Of a DNA stretch of 64,000 bases, positions 35,576 through 44,254 are shown piece after piece. A program made the position numbers and the translations under genes. Origin of the DNA: RGIG3701 sp031553595. Its GTDB lineage: Bacteria; Planctomycetota; Planctomycetia; Pirellulales; Thermoguttaceae. How positions within the stretch are numbered: the first letter of the stretch is position 1; the number at the start of each line of letters is the position of its first letter. The DNA is taken from contig JAVBLI010000016.1 in assembly GCA_031553595.1 (NCBI GenBank), positions 310,001 to 374,000 of the forward strand, read 5' to 3'. Under the pieces are notes generated by a model. That model was not told the DNA's origin, did no database searches, and saw only the letters and a program-made list of their open reading frames with translations.

Positions 35576-35603
35576 TTGCGAAAGGTGAGCACGGCGGTAT
35601 AAT
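35576..35603 (+). promoter_or_regulatory. Promoter for the small PsbP/DcrB-like gene
   Basis: TTGCGA (35576-35581), a 16-base spacer and a perfect TATAAT (35598-35603), about 75 bases before the start at 35679. Confidence 0.55.
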
Positions 35604-35678
35604 TACGGTATTAAAGAATGGTATGGTGGTGGCGGGCGGCCGGTGGCGGAGCGATTTATTCTCGGAAGGAATGGAAAA

Positions 35679-36119
35679 ATGTTGAAAAAATATGAGAAAA
35701 ATGGTTTTTGTGTCCATTATCCGGAGGGCTGGGAACTGGAGGAGGACGCGGAGGGGGCGGGCGATGTACTCACCCTGTACGCGCCGGACGAAAACGGCTT
35801 CATTACTTTTACGCGCCTGCCGGGGGCTTTTGAGCTGGAGCAGGTGACACGGGAAATCGTGAATTCTTATGCGGAGAATTATGAAAATTGTGACGTTTCA
35901 CAGGCATCGGAAACGTACGGACCCCATGTGCTGACGGGAGAGGATGTCGATTTCTTTTACCTCGATTTTCCGTGCGTGGCCAGTGTTCGTGCGCTGCGGC
36001 ATGGGGATGCCGTTTATGTAATTGTTGCGCAGCGATTTGTTTCGTCGGCCGATTTAACGGAAGCGGATTTCTCGCAGATCATCCGCATGTGGGTGGAGGA
36101 TTTGGGTAAAGTGAAGTGA
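35679..36119 (+). CDS. Small PsbP/DcrB-like hypothetical protein
   Basis: A 146-residue protein without signal peptide or membrane helix. Start chosen at ATG 35679, which follows GGAAGGA by eight bases; the frame is open 12 codons upstream but without a ribosome site. The opening pattern (F-x-V-H-Y-P-E-G-W-E, then L-T-L-Y-A-P) and the alternation of strands with one long helix are typical of the PsbP/DcrB (DUF1795-like) fold, so that resemblance is suggested but not certain. The protein is acidic (WELEEDAEGAGD). It has its own promoter and is separated from the next gene by ~340 bases. Function unknown. Confidence 0.75.
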   Translation: MLKKYEKNGFCVHYPEGWELEEDAEGAGDVLTLYAPDENGFITFTRLPGAFELEQVTREIVNSYAENYENCDVSQASETYGPHVLTGEDVDFFYLDFPCVASVRALRHGDAVYVIVAQRFVSSADLTEADFSQIIRMWVEDLGKVK

Positions 36120-36251
36120 GATTAGGTGGAATAGACTAGGGCTGTCGGCGACTTTTTTGGCTGTTTTATGGAAAAAAAGAAGAAAAATTGGATTTTCGTC
36201 AAAAAATAGCGTAAATTTTACGTAAATATTTGACTAATGTCAAAATTTCCC

Positions 36252-36280
36252 TTGTCAAAAGTTGCTAAATAGTGTAATTT
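36252..36280 (+). promoter_or_regulatory. Promoter for the exported TPR protein
   Basis: TTGTCA (36252-36257), a 17-base spacer and TAATTT (36275-36280) about 180 bases before the start. Just upstream, CGTAAAT occurs twice (around 36210 and 36221) and could be a regulator site. The rest of 36120-36461 is AT-rich and gene-free. Confidence 0.45.
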
Positions 36281-36461
36281 TAAAGAAAGTGAATTGGATG
36301 TTTATAACTTTTATGTGCATTATGCCGCATGAAAGTAGGGATAATTCAGGTTAATCGGTCGAATATCATTTTGATTGGCGGCGAATGGGGGGGGTGGTCC
36401 CGCTGTTTTGGCGCGGAATCATGGTGTTCATGAACATTTTTTGCAGAAAAGTGAGGTTTCG

Positions 36462-37799
36462 ATGAAAAATCGTTTCTCAAGTCGTATGATTTTTGTTTTT
36501 TCTCTTGTCCTCGTGGCGGTGCTTGGATTTTCCGGCCGTGCCATGGCGCAGGATGTGGGCGGTGTGGACGAGCAGCTTTCGGAGGCGGTGCGAACGGCGA
36601 TTCAGGAATTGCTCACGGGCGGCAAAATCGATGATGCCGTCGCGAAGTTGGAAACGGAGTGTTCGAAAAACCCGGAACTGCCGCCAGCGCCGCTTCTTCT
36701 GGCCGCGATTTTCTCTCAGCAGAACCAGGCTCGCGCGGCGCGTCAGTTGGTCGAGCGCACCGTGGTGAAGTATCCCACGGATCCGGAAGCGTATATTTCC
36801 CTCGGGCGGATGAACCTGCAGCAGGGTAATATCACGGAAGCGGAGTTGCTTTACCGCCAGGCGGGGGGCATTTTGCAGAAATTCACGGGAAATGAGAAGC
36901 GGAAGCAGAACATGAGCCGTGACATTTACATGGGAACCGCCGAGGTTTCTTTTGCTCGCGAGAATTATAAGCAGGCGATCACCCTGCTGACGAATCTCCT
37001 GAAGGCGGATCCGAAACTTCAGCCTGCCTGGAACCTGCTGGGCCTGGCGTATTTCCAGGACGGGAACGTGGCGGAAGCCCTTACCGCGTTTGCGCAGCTG
37101 AAGAAGCTGGAGCCCAAGGCGCTGCAGCCGGAAGCCCGCGTGGCGATGATGTATCAGCAGAAAGACGACAAGGCGAACGCGAAAGAATACATGGAAAAGG
37201 CGATTAAAGTTGCCAGCTCGGACATCGCCGTGCGTCTGGTGGCGGCCCAGTGGCTGATGCAGCTGAATCAGGTTCCGGCGGCGGTCGTGCAGGCCGACGC
37301 GGCCCTGAAACTCGACGGCGCTTCGCTGGATGCCCAGCTGCTGCGGGGTCAGATCGCGCTGTTCCAGGATGATTATGTGACTGCCGAAACGAACTTCAAG
37401 AAGGCGTTCGACATTTCCAGCAGTAACTTTAACGCCGTCAACGGCCTGGCCCTGGCCATGTGTGCCCAAGGGAACGATGAAAAACTGAAGAAAGCCGAAG
37501 AGTACGCCCTGATGAACCTCCGCTCTTTCGAGAAGAACCCGGCCGCCTCCGCGACCGCCGCATGGGTGCTGTATCATAAAGGCGATTACCAGCAGGCCGG
37601 GCAGTTGCTGCAGCAGTCCACGCAGCTTGCCAACGGTCAGTTGAACCCCGACACGGCGTTCTTCTTCGCCGCGACGCTTGCGAAACTCGGTTCGGACGAG
37701 CAGAAAAAGCGGGCGAAGGAAATTCTCACCGAACTTCTGAAAAATGACAGCCTGTTCATGATGCGGAAAAAGGCCGAGGAGCTGAACAAGCAGCTGTAA
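36462..37799 (+). CDS. Exported TPR-repeat protein (445 aa)
   Basis: The frame is open from 36375, but ATG 36462 begins a clear signal peptide (MKNRFSSRMIFVFSLVLVAV, cleavage near AMAQD) with GTGAGG ten bases upstream, so I start there. There is no lipobox, so it is likely periplasmic or loosely membrane-attached. The mature part is made almost entirely of TPR-like helical pairs, for example DPEAYISLGRMNLQQGN, QPAWNLLGLAYFQDGN, NFNAVNGLALAMCAQG and ASATAAWVLYHKGDYQQAG. Ala/Gln/Lys are abundant. It resembles TPR proteins of envelope or extracellular-matrix assembly (PrsT-like), but no partner is nearby. A strong bidirectional terminator follows. Confidence 0.87.
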   Translation: MKNRFSSRMIFVFSLVLVAVLGFSGRAMAQDVGGVDEQLSEAVRTAIQELLTGGKIDDAVAKLETECSKNPELPPAPLLLAAIFSQQNQARAARQLVERTVVKYPTDPEAYISLGRMNLQQGNITEAELLYRQAGGILQKFTGNEKRKQNMSRDIYMGTAEVSFARENYKQAITLLTNLLKADPKLQPAWNLLGLAYFQDGNVAEALTAFAQLKKLEPKALQPEARVAMMYQQKDDKANAKEYMEKAIKVASSDIAVRLVAAQWLMQLNQVPAAVVQADAALKLDGASLDAQLLRGQIALFQDDYVTAETNFKKAFDISSSNFNAVNGLALAMCAQGNDEKLKKAEEYALMNLRSFEKNPAASATAAWVLYHKGDYQQAGQLLQQSTQLANGQLNPDTAFFFAATLAKLGSDEQKKRAKEILTELLKNDSLFMMRKKAEELNKQL

Positions 37800-37845
37800 T
37801 GGACGAGATTTTCCGCCCGGTTGAGCAAGCCGTGGTGTGAAACCG

Positions 37846-37884
37846 AAAAAAGCCTCCTGGATACGCTCCGGGAGGCTTTTTTTT
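37846..37884. terminator. Bidirectional terminator
   Basis: 10-bp stem AGCCTCCTGG (37851-37860) against CCGGGAGGCT (37868-37877), with A-run left and T-run right, between the convergent TPR and phosphatase-like genes. Confidence 0.9.
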
Positions 37885-37904
37885 GGAATGAGGAAAACTG
37901 TTTT

Positions 37905-38480
37905 TCAGGTCTTGGCCAGCAGATCCTGTGTGACTTCCACTTCTTCCCAGTCGCCGTGTACGCCGATGAAATCCCACAGGTGGTGGGCGTCTTCATGCTT
38001 GAGGTAACAGCGGACGAGACTGGCGGTGGGCTCGCCGACGACGATTCCGATGGTCCCGCTGCGGTGCCGTTTCAGGATGGAGGAGATCACTTCCTCCACG
38101 CGTTTGCGCACGGACAGCAGTGTTTCTCCCTCCGGCGGACACACTGAAAGCGGCGATTCCGCCCACTGCCGGTATACCCGGGGCTGAAGCCGGCGAAGAT
38201 CGTCGACCCGCATGCCCTGCCAGAGGCCCTGATTCTGGTTTTTTAATCCGTCAACTCGTTTTCGCGGCACATTCAGCGCCCGCGCGATAATTTCCGCCGT
38301 CTCTAAAGCCGGCTCACAGGGCGAAGTATAAATGAAGCTCATTCGCTCCGCCCGAAGTTCATCCGCCAACAGCCGCACTTCATTTCGGCCTTCTTCCGTC
38401 AGGCGGACATTCAAATCACCCTGAATACATCTTTCGTGGTCGTAACTCGTGGCCCCGGGACGAATGATCAGTATTTTCAA
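37905..38480 (-). CDS. Histidine-phosphatase-fold protein lacking the catalytic residues
   Basis: The overall sequence follows the phosphoglycerate mutase-like family: LKILIIRPGATSYD ... GDLNVRLTEEGRNEV ... YTSPCEPALETAEII ... PEGETLLSVRKRV ... GIVVGEPTASLVRCYL. But the RHG motif reads RPG (catalytic His replaced by Pro), the second His (usually V-x-H-G) reads VVGEP, and the Arg of SPLxRAxQTA reads SPCEPALETA. Phosphatase activity by the usual mechanism is therefore unlikely; a binding or regulatory role is more likely. Start chosen at TTG 38480, preceded by GAGGAGG with 5 bases spacing, which gives the usual family N-terminus; ATG 38537 is an alternative with 19 extra residues. Neighbours are rpe and tex on the same strand. 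Confidence 0.82.
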   Translation of the reverse strand: MKILIIRPGATSYDHERCIQGDLNVRLTEEGRNEVRLLADELRAERMSFIYTSPCEPALETAEIIARALNVPRKRVDGLKNQNQGLWQGMRVDDLRRLQPRVYRQWAESPLSVCPPEGETLLSVRKRVEEVISSILKRHRSGTIGIVVGEPTASLVRCYLKHEDAHHLWDFIGVHGDWEEVEVTQDLLAKT

Positions 38481-38642
38481 CTCACCCTCCTCGTTTTCCA
38501 CCGAGCTGCGGAAAGAAAACATCCATGATTGTCGCATATAAACCTTTTCATACCTTGCCTGTCAGCGGGTATGTACGATTCTCGGTGGAAAAATCTCTCC
38601 ACGCGGGCATACCCTGCCGACGTATTCTAAAAACAGCCGAAA

Positions 38643-39416
38643 TTACACATTTTCCATCATTTTCTGGAGTGTTTTCATCTGCTGCTGACGATCGGGATTT
38701 TTAAAAACCGCGGTTCCCATGATCAGGCCGGTCGCGCCGGCGAAAATACATTCAGGGAGCGTGGTTTCATTGACGCCGCCGTCCACGCTGCGAAGCGTTT
38801 TGGGGGAGGCGTTATGGCGCAGCCACCGGAGTTTGTCCAGCGCCGAGCGGTCAAAAGACTGCCCGCCGAATCCCGGCATGACGCTCATAATTAACACATT
38901 ATCGCATACTTCCGTCCAGTGTGCAAGTACCTCCACGTTCGTTGGCGGGATGATCGAAAGCCCCGCGGCCGCCCCTAAACTGTGTATTTTGCCTAAAACT
39001 TCGGTCGTTCGCCGCACTGCCGGGTGATCGCCGCTGGGGATGTCCGATTTTTGGCACCCGTTTCGTGCGAAATTCTTTCCTGGCACCACCTGATCCATGA
39101 TCGCCTCGACATGAAACGTGATTCCGTCCGCGCCGGCCTTCCGAAACGCCTCCACATACGCCTCCGGAAAGGAGAGCATTAGGTGAACGTCCAGCACCAG
39201 GTCCGTGATCTTCCGCACACATTCCACCACGGGGATGCCGATACTGATATTCGGGACGAAATGGCCATCCATGATGTCCAGGTGCAGTGCCTGCGCCCCG
39301 GCTTCCTCCACACTGCGGATTTCACGCTCCAGATTCGCGAAATCGCAGGCCAGCAGGGACGGCAGGATGACGGGGCAGTGCGCGGTGAGGGAATGATATT
39401 TAGTTAAGGAATCCAT
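38643..39416 (-). CDS. rpe: Ribulose-phosphate 3-epimerase
   Basis: Interconverts ribulose 5-phosphate and xylulose 5-phosphate in the pentose phosphate pathway. Start at ATG 39416, which gives the usual N-terminus soon before ILPSLLACDFANLE; the frame extends 29 codons upstream without family-like sequence. Family motifs: HLDIMDGHFVPN (metal-binding His and Asp), DVHLMLSFPEAYV (second metal His), MSVMPGFGGQSF, VDGGVN and AGATGLIMGTAVF. About 25 extra residues (around KNFARNGCQKSDIPSGDHPA) are inserted between the HVEA strand and the LGKIHSLG helix, and the usual NPxT is IPPT; both are unusual but not disabling. 257 residues against a typical ~220. Confidence 0.9.
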   Translation of the reverse strand: MDSLTKYHSLTAHCPVILPSLLACDFANLEREIRSVEEAGAQALHLDIMDGHFVPNISIGIPVVECVRKITDLVLDVHLMLSFPEAYVEAFRKAGADGITFHVEAIMDQVVPGKNFARNGCQKSDIPSGDHPAVRRTTEVLGKIHSLGAAAGLSIIPPTNVEVLAHWTEVCDNVLIMSVMPGFGGQSFDRSALDKLRWLRHNASPKTLRSVDGGVNETTLPECIFAGATGLIMGTAVFKNPDRQQQMKTLQKMMENV

Positions 39417-39689
39417 GTGAGTATGCTCGCATCCATGAAAAGGGATATAATCGTCGGTCGAAATCAAAATTGCCTGCTCATCCCACGTGTTTCGCCCCGC
39501 CACTGCCAGCCACTTTCATTATCCGTTGCGTAATCGGTATAAGTTTACACGAAATGGCTTTAAAAATACGTAAATTGAAAGATTTAGGTTGCGTGTTTCG
39601 TCAAAAAATGTCTTCCCGGCATAACGCGGGAAAGTCGCGTGTGTGGAAAACGCGGAAAACATGGGAAAACAGGAATAAACTGTCCGCGG

Positions 39690-39718
39690 AATAAAAATCG
39701 CCCCGGCGAGGCGGGGCA
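39690..39718 (-). terminator. Terminator of tex
   Basis: On the minus strand the stem GCCCCG/CGGGGC with a 6-base loop is followed by GATTTTTATT. It lies 130 bases after the tex stop. The rest of the gap 39417-39847 holds only short frames without recognisable content. Confidence 0.6.
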
Positions 39719-39847
39719 TAACACCGCGCGGCGCTCGTGGGGCGAGGTAAATTGGGACATGAGGCACGTTGAGTACAGGGGCGGCGGGGGCGAGTTCCTG
39801 CCTGTTACGTCAAATGCCCCCGGCGCCGGACACGGAAAGTAAGAAAA

Positions 39848-42800
39848 TCACTCCTCCTCTTTCACCGCGTCATCTCCGAAAAATTGCGCCAGGTCGCCGA
39901 AAGAACGCAGCGGCTCTTTCCCCTTCTTCATGGCGTCCGAAATCGGGGCCACGGTTTTCGGGGCTTCCTTTTTATACTGGTATTTTTCCATATTCTTACG
40001 GGAACCGGCCGCGCGGTCACCACGGTCTCCACGATATTCCCGCTCCCCACGGTTTTCACGCTCAGAACGGTCGCCGCGCTCAGAACGCTCACTGCGCTGG
40101 CCACGCCGTTCCTGCCCAGCGGGTCTTTCACCGCCACCGTTTCCGGAATCCGTGTCCCGTTTTCGGCCTTCCCCGCGCCGCGCTCCACCGCGCTCGGATT
40201 TTTCACGTGCCGGCTTTTCACTGTGCGGTACGAAATCCGCCGGGGCTTCACTGACCAGCCGTAATCCCACGGGCAGCGGTGCGATGGGCGAGGACATGTC
40301 TCCGCCGGCCGCCGCGGGCTGCTTTTTCACCGCCGCCGCTTCCTCGCCACGCTTTCCGCGTCCACGCCGGCGGCGCGGGCGTTTTTTCTTGCCGCCGTCT
40401 TTTTCATCCGCCTCCGCGTTTTTCACGTCCGTCGCGGGGGCACGCTTTCCGCTTTCCGCCGGTGCGCCACTGGGGTCAATCATGGTCAGCGAAACGCGGT
40501 GCCGGTCTTTATCCACGCCGACCACCCACACTTTCACCACATCCCCCACCGCCACCACCTCATGCGGCTCGCGCACGTACTTATCCGCCAACTGGCTCAC
40601 ATGCACCAGCCCGCTGTCATGCAGGCCGATATCCACGAACGCCCCGAAATCCACCACGTTCAGCACCGTGCCCGTCAGCTCCATGCCCGGCGCGAGATCT
40701 TCCAGCTTCAGCACGCCTTTCTTGAACACCGGCGCGGGCAGCTCTTCGCGGGGGTCGCGCCCGGGACGCACAAGCTGCGCGAGGATGTCTTTCAGTTTCA
40801 GCTCACCCGTGTCCAGTTCTTTCGCCAGGGCCGGCACATCCAGCGCCGCCACTTTCGCCGCCAGCTCCGCGGAACCGTTTTTCACCTCGCGAGGCTCCAC
40901 ACCCAGCTTCTCCAGAATCTTTTCCGCCAGCGCATAACTTTCCGGGTGAATCCACGTGGTGTCCAGCGGGTTATCGCCACGCGAAATTTTCAGGAAGCCG
41001 GCCGACTGCACGAACGTCGCGTCCCCGATTCCCGGCACATTTTTAAGCTGCGTGCGGTTTCGGAACGGCCCATTCGCGCGGCGATACTCGTAAATCTTTC
41101 GCGCGTGAAGCTGATTCAGCCCGGACACGAAACGCAGCAGTGCAGGGCTGGCCATGTTCACATCCACGCCCACGAAGTTCACGCACGACTCGACCACGCC
41201 CTCCAGCGATTCTTTCAGGTGTTTCGCCTTCACGTCATGCTGATACAGGCCCACGCCGATATTCGCGGGGTCAATTTTCACCAGCTCACTCAGCGGATCC
41301 TGGAGCCGCCGGCCGATGGAAATCGCGCCGCGCAGCACGGCGTCATAATCCGGGAATTCTTCGCGCCCCAGCACGCTGGCCGAGTACACACTCGCGCCAG
41401 CTTCATTCACGATCACATATTCCACGTTTTCGCCCGCGAGTTCATCCGTAATGAGTTTCGCGAAGAAAGATTCCGCTTCCCGGCAAGCCGTGCCGTTTCC
41501 GATCGCGATGACGGAAAGTTGAAATTTCCGGATCATGTCTAGGGCCGCTTTTTTCGCTTCCTCCTGGCGTTCCGTTTTTCCGATGATAGAGATTACGTCG
41601 TGCGTCAGGACGTTTCCAAACTGATCCAGCGCCGCGAGTTTACAGCCGTTCTTAAAACCGGGATCCACGGCCAGCACTTTCCGGTCATGCACGGGCGACT
41701 GTAAAAGCAGGTTCCGGAGATTTTTTGCGAAAACCTCCACCGCGTGATTCTCGGCGTGCTCTGTCAGCTCCCGGCGCACTTCGCGCTCCAGGGCCGGCAC
41801 CAAGAGCCGGTTCAGGGCGTCTTTCACACAATTTTTCAGAAACGCCAGTTGCGCGTGAGATTCGGGCAGGAGCGTTTTCTCGGCTGCGGCACTCAGCGCA
41901 GCGCCGTCCGCCTCCACCTTCACCCGCAGCACCTTCGCCTGCTCCCCGCGATTAATCGCCAGCACCCGGTGCGGCGGCATCTTTCGCACCGCCTCCTCGA
42001 AAGTGAAATAATCCTGAAACGCCTTCTGTTTCCGCTCCAGCTCCTTCAGGCGTTTCGCGGCCTTCTGATCTTTCATACGTTCTTTTTGCGACTTTTTCGG
42101 CTCCGTTTTCACGTCCACTTTCACCGCCGGCGCGGGGGTGTTTTCCGCATTTTTGGCCGGCTGTGCTTCCACCGCGGCTTCAGTTTCCGTCTCCGCCGTC
42201 AGCGTTTCCGCATCCGTTTCCTGGGCGGATTCCTCATTTTCTGCCGCGACTTCCACCGCTTCTGCTGGCGTTTCTTCACCGTCATCCGCCACGGCTTCCT
42301 CCGCAGTCAGCGCGTCCGCCGTTTCCTCTTCCGGCTCTTCCGCCGTCAGCGTTTCCGATTTATTTTCATCTTCCGCCGGCACGTCCGTTTTCGTTTTCGC
42401 GTCAGCTTCAATTTTCGTGGTGACGATTTTCGCGCTGCGCTGCATCACGTCACGCAACTGCTGGCGCAACTCGGGATTCTCGCTGAACTGCTCCGCGATA
42501 ATGTGCCCGGCCCCGGCCAGCGCCTCCGCCACCGTTTCCGGCCCGCCTTCCGCATTCACGAATTCCGCAGCCCGCGCCTCTAAATCCGTGCACGTGCCGG
42601 TGAGAATTTCATTCGCCAGCGGCTCCAGCCCCTTATTCCGCGCCGCCGTGGCCAGCGTCTGCTTCTTCGGCTTATACGGAAGGTATAAATCCTCCAGCCG
42701 CTTCAGCGTCCCCGCCTGGCGAATCTTCTCCTCAAATTCCGGCGTCAGCTTTCCCTGATTTTCCACGGAACGCAAAATCGTCTGCTTCCGCTCCGCCAGT

Positions 42801-43000
42801 TGCTGGAGTTTCGCTAGTTTCGCCTGAATCAGCCGCACCTGCACTTCATCCATTCCCCCGGTTTCATCTTTCCGGTAACGGGTGATAAACGGCACGGTGT
42901 TCCCCTCCTCCAGGAGCTGCACCACAGCCTGCACCTGACGTAACGGAATGGACATGCCGCGCGCGACGTGACGTAAATTGATCGAAATCGGTTCTGACAT
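39848..43000 (-). CDS. tex: Tex family RNA-binding transcription accessory protein, with long extra segments
   Basis: A 1050-residue protein against a usual ~720-780. Start at ATG 43000, preceded by AGGTGAG; nine further codons upstream are open. The N-terminal Tex domain is clear (EEGNTVPFITRYRKDETGGM, DLYLPYKPKKQTLA), as are the YqgF/RNase H-like domain (VLAVDPGFKNGCKLAALD, ~residue 437), the helix-hairpin-helix stretch (NVPGIGDATFVQSAGFL, ~647) and the S1 RNA-binding domain (GTVLNVVDFGAFVDIGLHDS, ~765-835). An acidic low-complexity insert of ~135 residues (about 190-327, rich in Glu/Ala/Thr) interrupts the N-terminal domain, and a ~200-residue Arg/Gly/Glu-rich tail (RPRRRRGRGKR, then SERGGARRGEGR and repeated SERGDRSER) follows the S1 domain. 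The basic tail probably adds RNA binding. Confidence 0.93.
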   Translation of the reverse strand: MSEPISINLRHVARGMSIPLRQVQAVVQLLEEGNTVPFITRYRKDETGGMDEVQVRLIQAKLAKLQQLAERKQTILRSVENQGKLTPEFEEKIRQAGTLKRLEDLYLPYKPKKQTLATAARNKGLEPLANEILTGTCTDLEARAAEFVNAEGGPETVAEALAGAGHIIAEQFSENPELRQQLRDVMQRSAKIVTTKIEADAKTKTDVPAEDENKSETLTAEEPEEETADALTAEEAVADDGEETPAEAVEVAAENEESAQETDAETLTAETETEAAVEAQPAKNAENTPAPAVKVDVKTEPKKSQKERMKDQKAAKRLKELERKQKAFQDYFTFEEAVRKMPPHRVLAINRGEQAKVLRVKVEADGAALSAAAEKTLLPESHAQLAFLKNCVKDALNRLLVPALEREVRRELTEHAENHAVEVFAKNLRNLLLQSPVHDRKVLAVDPGFKNGCKLAALDQFGNVLTHDVISIIGKTERQEEAKKAALDMIRKFQLSVIAIGNGTACREAESFFAKLITDELAGENVEYVIVNEAGASVYSASVLGREEFPDYDAVLRGAISIGRRLQDPLSELVKIDPANIGVGLYQHDVKAKHLKESLEGVVESCVNFVGVDVNMASPALLRFVSGLNQLHARKIYEYRRANGPFRNRTQLKNVPGIGDATFVQSAGFLKISRGDNPLDTTWIHPESYALAEKILEKLGVEPREVKNGSAELAAKVAALDVPALAKELDTGELKLKDILAQLVRPGRDPREELPAPVFKKGVLKLEDLAPGMELTGTVLNVVDFGAFVDIGLHDSGLVHVSQLADKYVREPHEVVAVGDVVKVWVVGVDKDRHRVSLTMIDPSGAPAESGKRAPATDVKNAEADEKDGGKKKRPRRRRGRGKRGEEAAAVKKQPAAAGGDMSSPIAPLPVGLRLVSEAPADFVPHSEKPAREKSERGGARRGEGRKRDTDSGNGGGERPAGQERRGQRSERSERGDRSERENRGEREYRGDRGDRAAGSRKNMEKYQYKKEAPKTVAPISDAMKKGKEPLRSFGDLAQFFGDDAVKEEE

Positions 43001-43191
43001 AAACTCACCTGCGATTTTGGTTGACACTTCCGGCGGTAACGCGCGGAAAAGGAGTGTGGAATGAACACAGACGTGCTCACGGATAATTAAACATTATTTT
43101 ACGCCATTTCAGCCCGCGTTTCAAGGTGTACCCCGGCAGGTGGAATACATTCGGATGGACAGGTTTTCATTGATATAAGTCAAAACCCCCC

Positions 43192-43220
43192 TTGACAAAA
43201 TAACAACTTTCGAATAAAAT
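43192..43220 (+). promoter_or_regulatory. Promoter of the marR/SMR/flavoprotein cassette
   Basis: TTGACA (43192-43197), a 17-base spacer, TAAAAT (43215-43220), about 95 bases before marR. Just downstream are a 9-bp palindrome AGACTGTCT (43232-43240) and the inverted pair AGTCC/GGACT (43221 and 43247), which could be the MarR operator. Confidence 0.7.
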
Positions 43221-43314
43221 AGTCCGATATAAGACTGTCTGTATAGGGACTAAATGAAATAAGGCATAAAAATACCAGGGTTGGTTCTGATCCGACCGGA
43301 AATCGGGGGAGAAT

Positions 43315-43773
43315 ATGGGCAAAGATACGGTTGCGGAGCAGGTCTTCGAATACTACCGCATATGGCGTGAACTGACGAGTGCTTACGGCGAGTACGCCAA
43401 AGCAGTCGGAATGTCGTACGGCAGTTTGTTTGCCCTGAATGTCATTTTCGACAACCCGAAAACATGCACGCAGAAGCTGATTTGCGAAGTGACGTTTCTC
43501 CCCAAGCAAACGGTCAACGCCATTATTACAGGATTTCTCAAACAGGGCCTCATCACGCTGGTCGAATCGGAGGCGGACAGGCGGAATAAGTTTATCCACC
43601 TGACCAGGCAAGGCAAAAAATACGCCGAAGGGATCATTCCTTCCATTGGAAAAGCGGAGAATGACGCGATGAGAAGGCTGGACGAAACTCAGCGATCCGC
43701 GTTGCTGGAAAACGCGGCTTGCTACAACCGCCATTTTCGGGAATACATTCGAAGGAATTACGAAAATGAATGA
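43315..43773 (+). CDS. MarR-family transcriptional regulator
   Basis: A 152-residue winged-helix regulator. The helix-turn-helix is readable as QKLICEVTFLPKQTVNAIITGFLKQGLI, followed by the wing ESEADRRNKFIHLTRQGKKYAE, which matches the MarR pattern (D-R-R-x-x-x-x-x-L-T-x-x-G). Such proteins usually repress a neighbouring efflux or redox operon and are released by a small ligand or by oxidation. It is the first gene of a cassette with an SMR transporter and a flavoprotein, and most likely controls the promoter at 43192-43220. Its sequence style is close to Firmicutes MarR proteins, which suggests but does not prove acquisition. Confidence 0.88.
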   Translation: MGKDTVAEQVFEYYRIWRELTSAYGEYAKAVGMSYGSLFALNVIFDNPKTCTQKLICEVTFLPKQTVNAIITGFLKQGLITLVESEADRRNKFIHLTRQGKKYAEGIIPSIGKAENDAMRRLDETQRSALLENAACYNRHFREYIRRNYENE

Positions 43774-43850
43774 AGCAACGGAACTGTAAACCACGATTTT
43801 TAGAAAACCTCGACGTTGAGGGGAAACCCACTGATAAAGGAAGGTGTCGC

Positions 43851-44192
43851 ATGTCACTTTGGGCAGCGTATGCGATGTTATTTTTGGCCATCGTCGGCGA
43901 AATTTTCGGAACGACATTATTGAAGCACTCGGAGCAAATGACGCGTCTTTGGCCGACCATCGGCAGCATGGCAAGCTATATGTTCGCCTTTTATTTTTTG
44001 TCCCTTGCCATGTCCCGACTTCCTGTCGGTGTCGCCTATGCCATTTGGGGAGGCGTCGGGATCGTGCTGATCACCCTGATCGGAACGTTCCTTTTTCGCG
44101 AACGAATCGATCTTCCAGGAATCGTGGGGATCGGTTTGATCCTGTGCGGGACGATCATTCTCAACACGTTGTCCAAAGCGGTCGTTCATTAG
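43851..44192 (+). CDS. Small multidrug resistance (SMR) family transporter
   Basis: A 113-residue four-helix membrane protein of the SMR family (EmrE/QacE type), which works as an antiparallel dimer exchanging protons for cationic drugs. The essential membrane glutamate is present (Glu17 in FLAIVGEIFGTTLLK, equivalent to EmrE Glu14), as are the conserved P-x-G-x-A-Y-A-x-W-x-G-x-G stretch (LPVGVAYAIWGGVGIV) and the last helix GIGLILCGTIILN. Start at ATG 43851 after AAGGAAGG; the frame is open 27 codons further upstream, overlapping marR, but without family-like residues. It may be a paired (heteromeric) type; no second SMR gene is present in the window. Confidence 0.92.
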   Translation: MSLWAAYAMLFLAIVGEIFGTTLLKHSEQMTRLWPTIGSMASYMFAFYFLSLAMSRLPVGVAYAIWGGVGIVLITLIGTFLFRERIDLPGIVGIGLILCGTIILNTLSKAVVH

Positions 44193-44254
44193 TTGTTTCG
44201 TTGCATTCGCTTTTATAGAAAACGACAATTAACTCTCAAAAAGAAAGGTAAACA

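Noticed and set aside
36477..37577. A 366-codon minus-strand frame over the exported TPR gene
   Set aside because: The plus strand has signal peptide, TPR pattern and terminator; the antisense translation is Arg/Leu/Gln-rich noise.
39470..39842. Short plus-strand frames between rpe and tex
   Set aside because: No ribosome site or recognisable content; the tex terminator lies within this stretch.
40499..41542. Plus-strand frames over tex
   Set aside because: His/Arg-rich translations; the minus frame contains all Tex motifs.
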